Notes under the pieces: model-generated | What the model was told of the DNA's origin: nothing | Seen by the model: only the letters and a program-made list of their open reading frames with translations | The model's database searches: none | Source: Treponema sp. | Lineage (GTDB): Bacteria > Spirochaetota > Spirochaetia > Treponematales > Treponemataceae | Assembly: GCA_018384055.1 (NCBI GenBank) | Contig: JAHAZL010000032.1 | Span: forward strand, 1-24,406 | DNA: 24,406 nucleotides | Direction of reading: 5' to 3' | Shown: positions 21,878 to 24,406 of the stretch, piece by piece | How positions within the stretch are numbered: position 1 is the first letter of the stretch | Layout: each line of letters opens with the position of its first letter | Translations under genes and position numbers: made by a program

Positions 21878-21952
21878 TAAATTTTCCGTCTGATTGCAAA
21901 TATTTCTTGTTTTACTGCATCATTCTTATTAAAATGAAGCAACAAATAGTCA

Positions 21953-21958
21953 TATTTT
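21953..21958 (+). promoter_or_regulatory. -10 hexamer of the Fic gene, leaderless arrangement
   Basis: TATTTT ends 6 nt before the ATG at 21965. There is no Shine-Dalgarno, and the best -35 (TTAAAA at 18 nt) is weak. Confidence 0.35.
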
Positions 21959-21964
21959 ATCAAA

Positions 21965-22990
21965 ATGCATAGATTCAACCTTTATGAAGAGCACAAGCAG
22001 TATTTTACTCCAAAAATCATGGGCCTGACGGCAAAAATATATCAGTACAAGGGCCGTCAGGATCTTTTTGTCCAGATGATGGGAAACGAGCTTGAATGTT
22101 TCGAAAAACCGGCAAAAATCAAGAGCACCTTAATCTCAAACCGGATGAGCGGCATCACAACGACTGATACGCGCTTAAATGCCCTTGTGAACGGAGAAAC
22201 AGAACCGAAAAACCTTAGTGAAGAAGAAATTACGGGCTATTACAGGGTCCTTTCATCAATCCTGCAAAACCACGATTACATACCATGCAAACCCTACTAT
22301 ATATTGCAGCTCCACAGAGACCTTTATTCCTTATGCAGGACAAAAGATGGCGGACAATACAAAGTTTTTGACAGGACTCACAAGGGACCTTTCCTCCCAG
22401 TAAAGGCAAACGATACAGAAAGGGCAATGGACGATCTTTTTGACAGCTATGTTTCAGCTTTTGAAACAGAGGGGACAGACCCCCTTATTCTTATTCCCAT
22501 GATGCTGATGGATTTCCTCTGCATTCACCCGTTCACTGATGCAACCTACAGAATGAGCAGGCTTATTGCCATACTTGCCTGCTGCAAGCACGGATTCATC
22601 CTTGGAAAATACATAAGCCTGGAACAAATAATGGAAGGGCATTGGAAAGAATTCAACGAGGCTTTTTTGGATTCAAGCGAAGGCTGGCATGAAAACGGCA
22701 GCAACTACGAGCCTTTCATCTGCTGGTTTCTTTCTGTTTTGCTGGAAGCGTACGAAGCCTTTGAAAAGCGTATGGAACACCTCTGGCACAACAGGAAAAC
22801 AAAGCCACAATTAATAGAAGAATACATTCTGTCCACCGGTGAAAAAAACACCAAAAAGGAAATTCTTGAATACTTTCCCGACATTGGCGAAATAACCGTT
22901 GAACGAACCCTTCATTCCCTCTGCAAGAAAGGCATGATTAAAAAGCAGGGGGCATCAAGGGCAACATTCTATGTGCGATGCAAGAAGTAA
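21965..22990 (+). CDS. Fic family protein with degenerate active-site motif
   Basis: 341 residues. Fic enzymes transfer AMP or another phosphate-containing group to target hydroxyls. The core fold is recognisable from about residue 85 to 275. The active-site motif (usually HPFxDGNGRxxR) reads HPFTDATYRMSR at 188-199: the catalytic His188, Asp192, Arg196 and Arg199 remain, but the phosphate-binding Gly-Asn-Gly is Ala-Thr-Tyr. Upstream, the segment aligned with the inhibitory S-x-x-x-E-G motif reads STLISNR (54-60), without the Glu. A winged-helix domain follows at about 283-339 (KKEILEYFPD... VERTLHSLCKKGMI). It is likely impaired or altered in chemistry, and could be a DNA-binding regulator. 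It stands alone and divergent from the aldolase. Confidence 0.85.
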   Translation: MHRFNLYEEHKQYFTPKIMGLTAKIYQYKGRQDLFVQMMGNELECFEKPAKIKSTLISNRMSGITTTDTRLNALVNGETEPKNLSEEEITGYYRVLSSILQNHDYIPCKPYYILQLHRDLYSLCRTKDGGQYKVFDRTHKGPFLPVKANDTERAMDDLFDSYVSAFETEGTDPLILIPMMLMDFLCIHPFTDATYRMSRLIAILACCKHGFILGKYISLEQIMEGHWKEFNEAFLDSSEGWHENGSNYEPFICWFLSVLLEAYEAFEKRMEHLWHNRKTKPQLIEEYILSTGEKNTKKEILEYFPDIGEITVERTLHSLCKKGMIKKQGASRATFYVRCKK

Positions 22991-23174
22991 ACGGCATCAA
23001 TCCAAAGACACTGGCAAGATGGATTTACCAGCAGAGGCTTGAAGCACGGAAAAAAAATTTTCATTAGTTTTCTAAAAAAAATGTTTAAAAGGGGTTTCTA
23101 AATCTGATATAAAATTGTAGTAATTGTAAAATTAAAGGCTCGTGTCATCCATATTTTATTATTTTCCGATAATG
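22991..23174. other. AT-rich region downstream of fic, no supported gene
   Basis: A 29-codon frame overlaps the fic end (22978-23067), but the rest holds A/T runs and no recognisable gene, terminator or RNA. Confidence 0.4.
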
Positions 23175-23246
23175 AAAAGAAGCAGACTGCCTGATGTAAT
23201 TCTTAACCCCTCCCACCCAAGGATTCTCCACAACTCTGCTTCTTTT
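23175..23246. repeat. 12-bp inverted repeat with 48-nt spacer
   Basis: AAAAGAAGCAGA (23175-23186) is the exact reverse complement of TCTGCTTCTTTT (23235-23246). The right arm abuts the stop codon of the minus-strand gene, and the spacer contains a C-rich tract (CCCCTCCCACCC). It could be a two-way terminator or the edge of a small element. Confidence 0.5.
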
Positions 23247-23587
23247 TTATCTTTCCCAGCCAACATCAATGCGGTTTGCTTTATGCTGTTTCATTTCAGC
23301 CTTGTGCTGTTTTTCCTGCTGCTTGTTGTAGCCTTCAAGAAGTGTGTCTCTAGGAACTTCGTAATAAGATTTATCCTTATCCATTAGTACAATTTTGTTA
23401 CCTTCTATTAAAGCAGGAATAACTGTCAGGTTTTCAAACACTTTGTCTTTTCCAGATCCAAAAACCATATCTACATTTAAAGCCAGATTTTGAATTGTAT
23501 CCCCAACTCTCTTGCCAGCTGTTTAAGCAATCGGTAGGTTTTTTGCTGTTCATCCTTATCCATAAGGGAAGTGATGTCTTTTGCCAT
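23247..23587 (-). pseudogene. Frameshifted small gene, unknown function
   Basis: Two frames join into one plausible protein of about 113 residues. MAKDITSLMDKDEQQKTYR to LLKQLARELG is in one frame; DTIQNLALNVDMVFGSGK to NRIDVGWER is in the next. The switch falls at a GGGG run near 23501-23506; one extra G would give the continuous reading ELGDTIQN. It contains VIPALIEGNKIVLMD and a charged helix of QEKQHKAEMKQHK. The family is not recognised. The shift may be a real mutation, slippage variation or an assembly error. Confidence 0.5.
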
Positions 23588-23599
23588 CTGAATTGATCA

Positions 23600-23923
23600 A
23601 GAAGGCTTGGGCTTCTTTTCTACTATATACTCCGAAGTTATGCCGAAAATTGTATGCGGTATTATCTCTTTGCTTGAAAAAGTCGTTGTATTGGCTTTCG
23701 ATTATATAGGGCAGATGGAAAGGATTCCTTTTGCAGTCAGAAAGAAATAGAAGAAGAGTGTCTTGAAAAGAGGATATTGGATTTTTGTGTTGAACCAAGA
23801 TCAGCAAAGGAAATTGCCCAAAATTGTGGTCATGAAAATGACAGGGCTTTTTCCAGAAAGTTTCTGAGTATTCTTGTAGAACAGAAATTATTGAGTTACG
23901 AAAATAGAAAATATATTGCGTAG
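23600..23923 (+). pseudogene. Relic: C-terminus of a formylglycine-generating-enzyme (SUMF1) domain joined to a winged-helix tail
   Basis: In the plus strand, KAWASF, then (one frame over) RSYAENCMRYYLFA, a stop, and KSRCIGFRLYRADG follow the order of the conserved GGSW... AENCR... GFRLxR end of SUMF1-type domains, broken by a frameshift and a TGA at 23675-23677. The open frame continues with EKRILDFCVEPRSAKEIAQ and FLSILVEQKLLSYENRKYIA, resembling the C-terminal winged helix of AlbA/Schlafen-type ATP-binding proteins, and stops at 23921. No start or ribosome-binding site is evident. I read this as two truncated genes fused by deletion. Confidence 0.5.
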
Positions 23924-23933
23924 AGGATGAATC

Positions 23934-24406
23934 ATGGAAAAGAAATCGGAAAGTGAAAGAATAAGTTATGCAAGAAAAGCCCTCCTTGATTTAGTTGAAA
24001 AAAGGGAACTTAGAGCCTGGTGTATGGAAAGGGATCTTCCACATTCTTCTATATATAAGGTTGCTGTTGGAACTGATATTCCTTCCTATATCCTTATCTG
24101 TCAGATGCTGCCATATTTTTCACCTGCAGGGTGGGTTTATTTTACTGATGAAGAAATCCCTTATAAACATGAACCTTTACCTGCCTTTAATCCAAAAGAG
24201 TTCTCATTGTTCATTAAAAAACACAAGATTGATTACATGGATATTGCTGAAAAGCTAGGGCTCACTGAAGCGAATGCAAAGAATATTTTCCTTCACAGAA
24301 GAGCAAACCTATCGTTGCTTCATATCCGTAAACTTGCAGCAGAAGTAAACCCGGAAGAGTTCTTTGTTCCTGCAGATGAATCTGTCGATGGATTCTTCTA
24401 TCCTGA
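23934..24406 (+). CDS. Helix-turn-helix protein, incomplete at window end
   Basis: The frame is open from an ATG with GAGG 7 nt upstream to the end of the window (157 codons, no stop). It begins MEKKSESERISYARKALLDL. Two HTH-like segments are visible: about residues 14-50 (VEKRELRAWCMERDLPHSSI) and about 85-130 (FIKKHKIDYMDIAEKLGLTE, then RRANLSLLHIRKLAAEV), both with an Xre/Cro-like spacing. A short Trp/Tyr-rich linker joins them. It is probably a DNA-binding regulator of an accessory gene. It starts 10 bp after the relic upstream, so it may once have been part of the same unit. Confidence 0.7.
   Translation, partial: MEKKSESERISYARKALLDLVEKRELRAWCMERDLPHSSIYKVAVGTDIPSYILICQMLPYFSPAGWVYFTDEEIPYKHEPLPAFNPKEFSLFIKKHKIDYMDIAEKLGLTEANAKNIFLHRRANLSLLHIRKLAAEVNPEEFFVPADESVDGFFYP

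Noticed and set aside
22978..23067. 29-codon frame MQEVNGINPKTLARWIYQQR... overlapping the end of fic
   Set aside because: It has an HTH-like look but no ribosome-binding site and no recognised family. It is too short to support as a gene; it may be a relic.

Overview
The window looks like a chromosomal segment of a host-associated spirochaete, most likely a Treponema or close relative. This is an inference from protein content: a GTP-type PEP carboxykinase, a large exported HELTH protein with a predicted outer-membrane barrel, an Rpn-type nuclease with a GIQQ tail, a stand-alone DbpA-type RNA-binding domain protein, compact convergent gene pairs and moderate GC. No rRNA, CRISPR array, complete insertion sequence or prophage is visible.

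Layout. 1-2353: pckG on the minus strand, with its own promoter and terminator; its last 20 bp are duplicated around a ~98 bp foldback segment. 2354-3107: a Nudix hydrolase, then tRNA-Cys(GCA) with a near-consensus promoter and two terminators. 3135-6335: a small membrane protein directly followed by a 965-residue exported metallopeptidase/barrel protein. 6338-10186: a PAP2 phosphatase, an exported NagZ-type glycosidase and a MATE transporter. 10253-11292: a decayed block of gene pieces (MarR/OhrR, TSCPD, glutathione peroxidase, N-terminus of a membrane protein). 11457-12458: an Rpn family nuclease with a 12-bp tandem repeat. 12770-14181: an unknown protein and a PflX-like radical SAM enzyme. 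14190-17305: ftsH and a metallo-beta-lactamase fold hydrolase, bracketed by two copies of a palindromic GTCATTGCGAG repeat. 17532-21805 (minus): an aldolase-mazG pair, then clpP, a UPF0158-GNAT fusion and a DbpA-domain RNA-binding protein, all closely spaced. 21965-24406: a Fic-like protein with a degenerate active-site motif, then fragmented accessory genes (a frameshifted ORF, a sulfatase-modifying-factor relic joined to a winged-helix tail) and a helix-turn-helix gene that runs off the window.

How the genes fit together. Housekeeping proteolysis (FtsH, ClpP), nucleotide sanitation (MazG, Nudix) and central carbon metabolism (PckG) sit beside small accessory or decaying islands. Two kinds of start site are visible. 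Some genes have a clear Shine-Dalgarno (pckG, nagZ, rpn, ftsH, the MBL gene, the RNA-binding gene, clpP, the aldolase). Others have no Shine-Dalgarno but a -10-like hexamer ending 6 or 7 nt before the start codon (Nudix, the 99-aa membrane protein, PAP2, MATE, the 133-aa protein, Fic), which suggests leaderless transcripts. All functional calls rest on motif recognition by eye; no database search was run.
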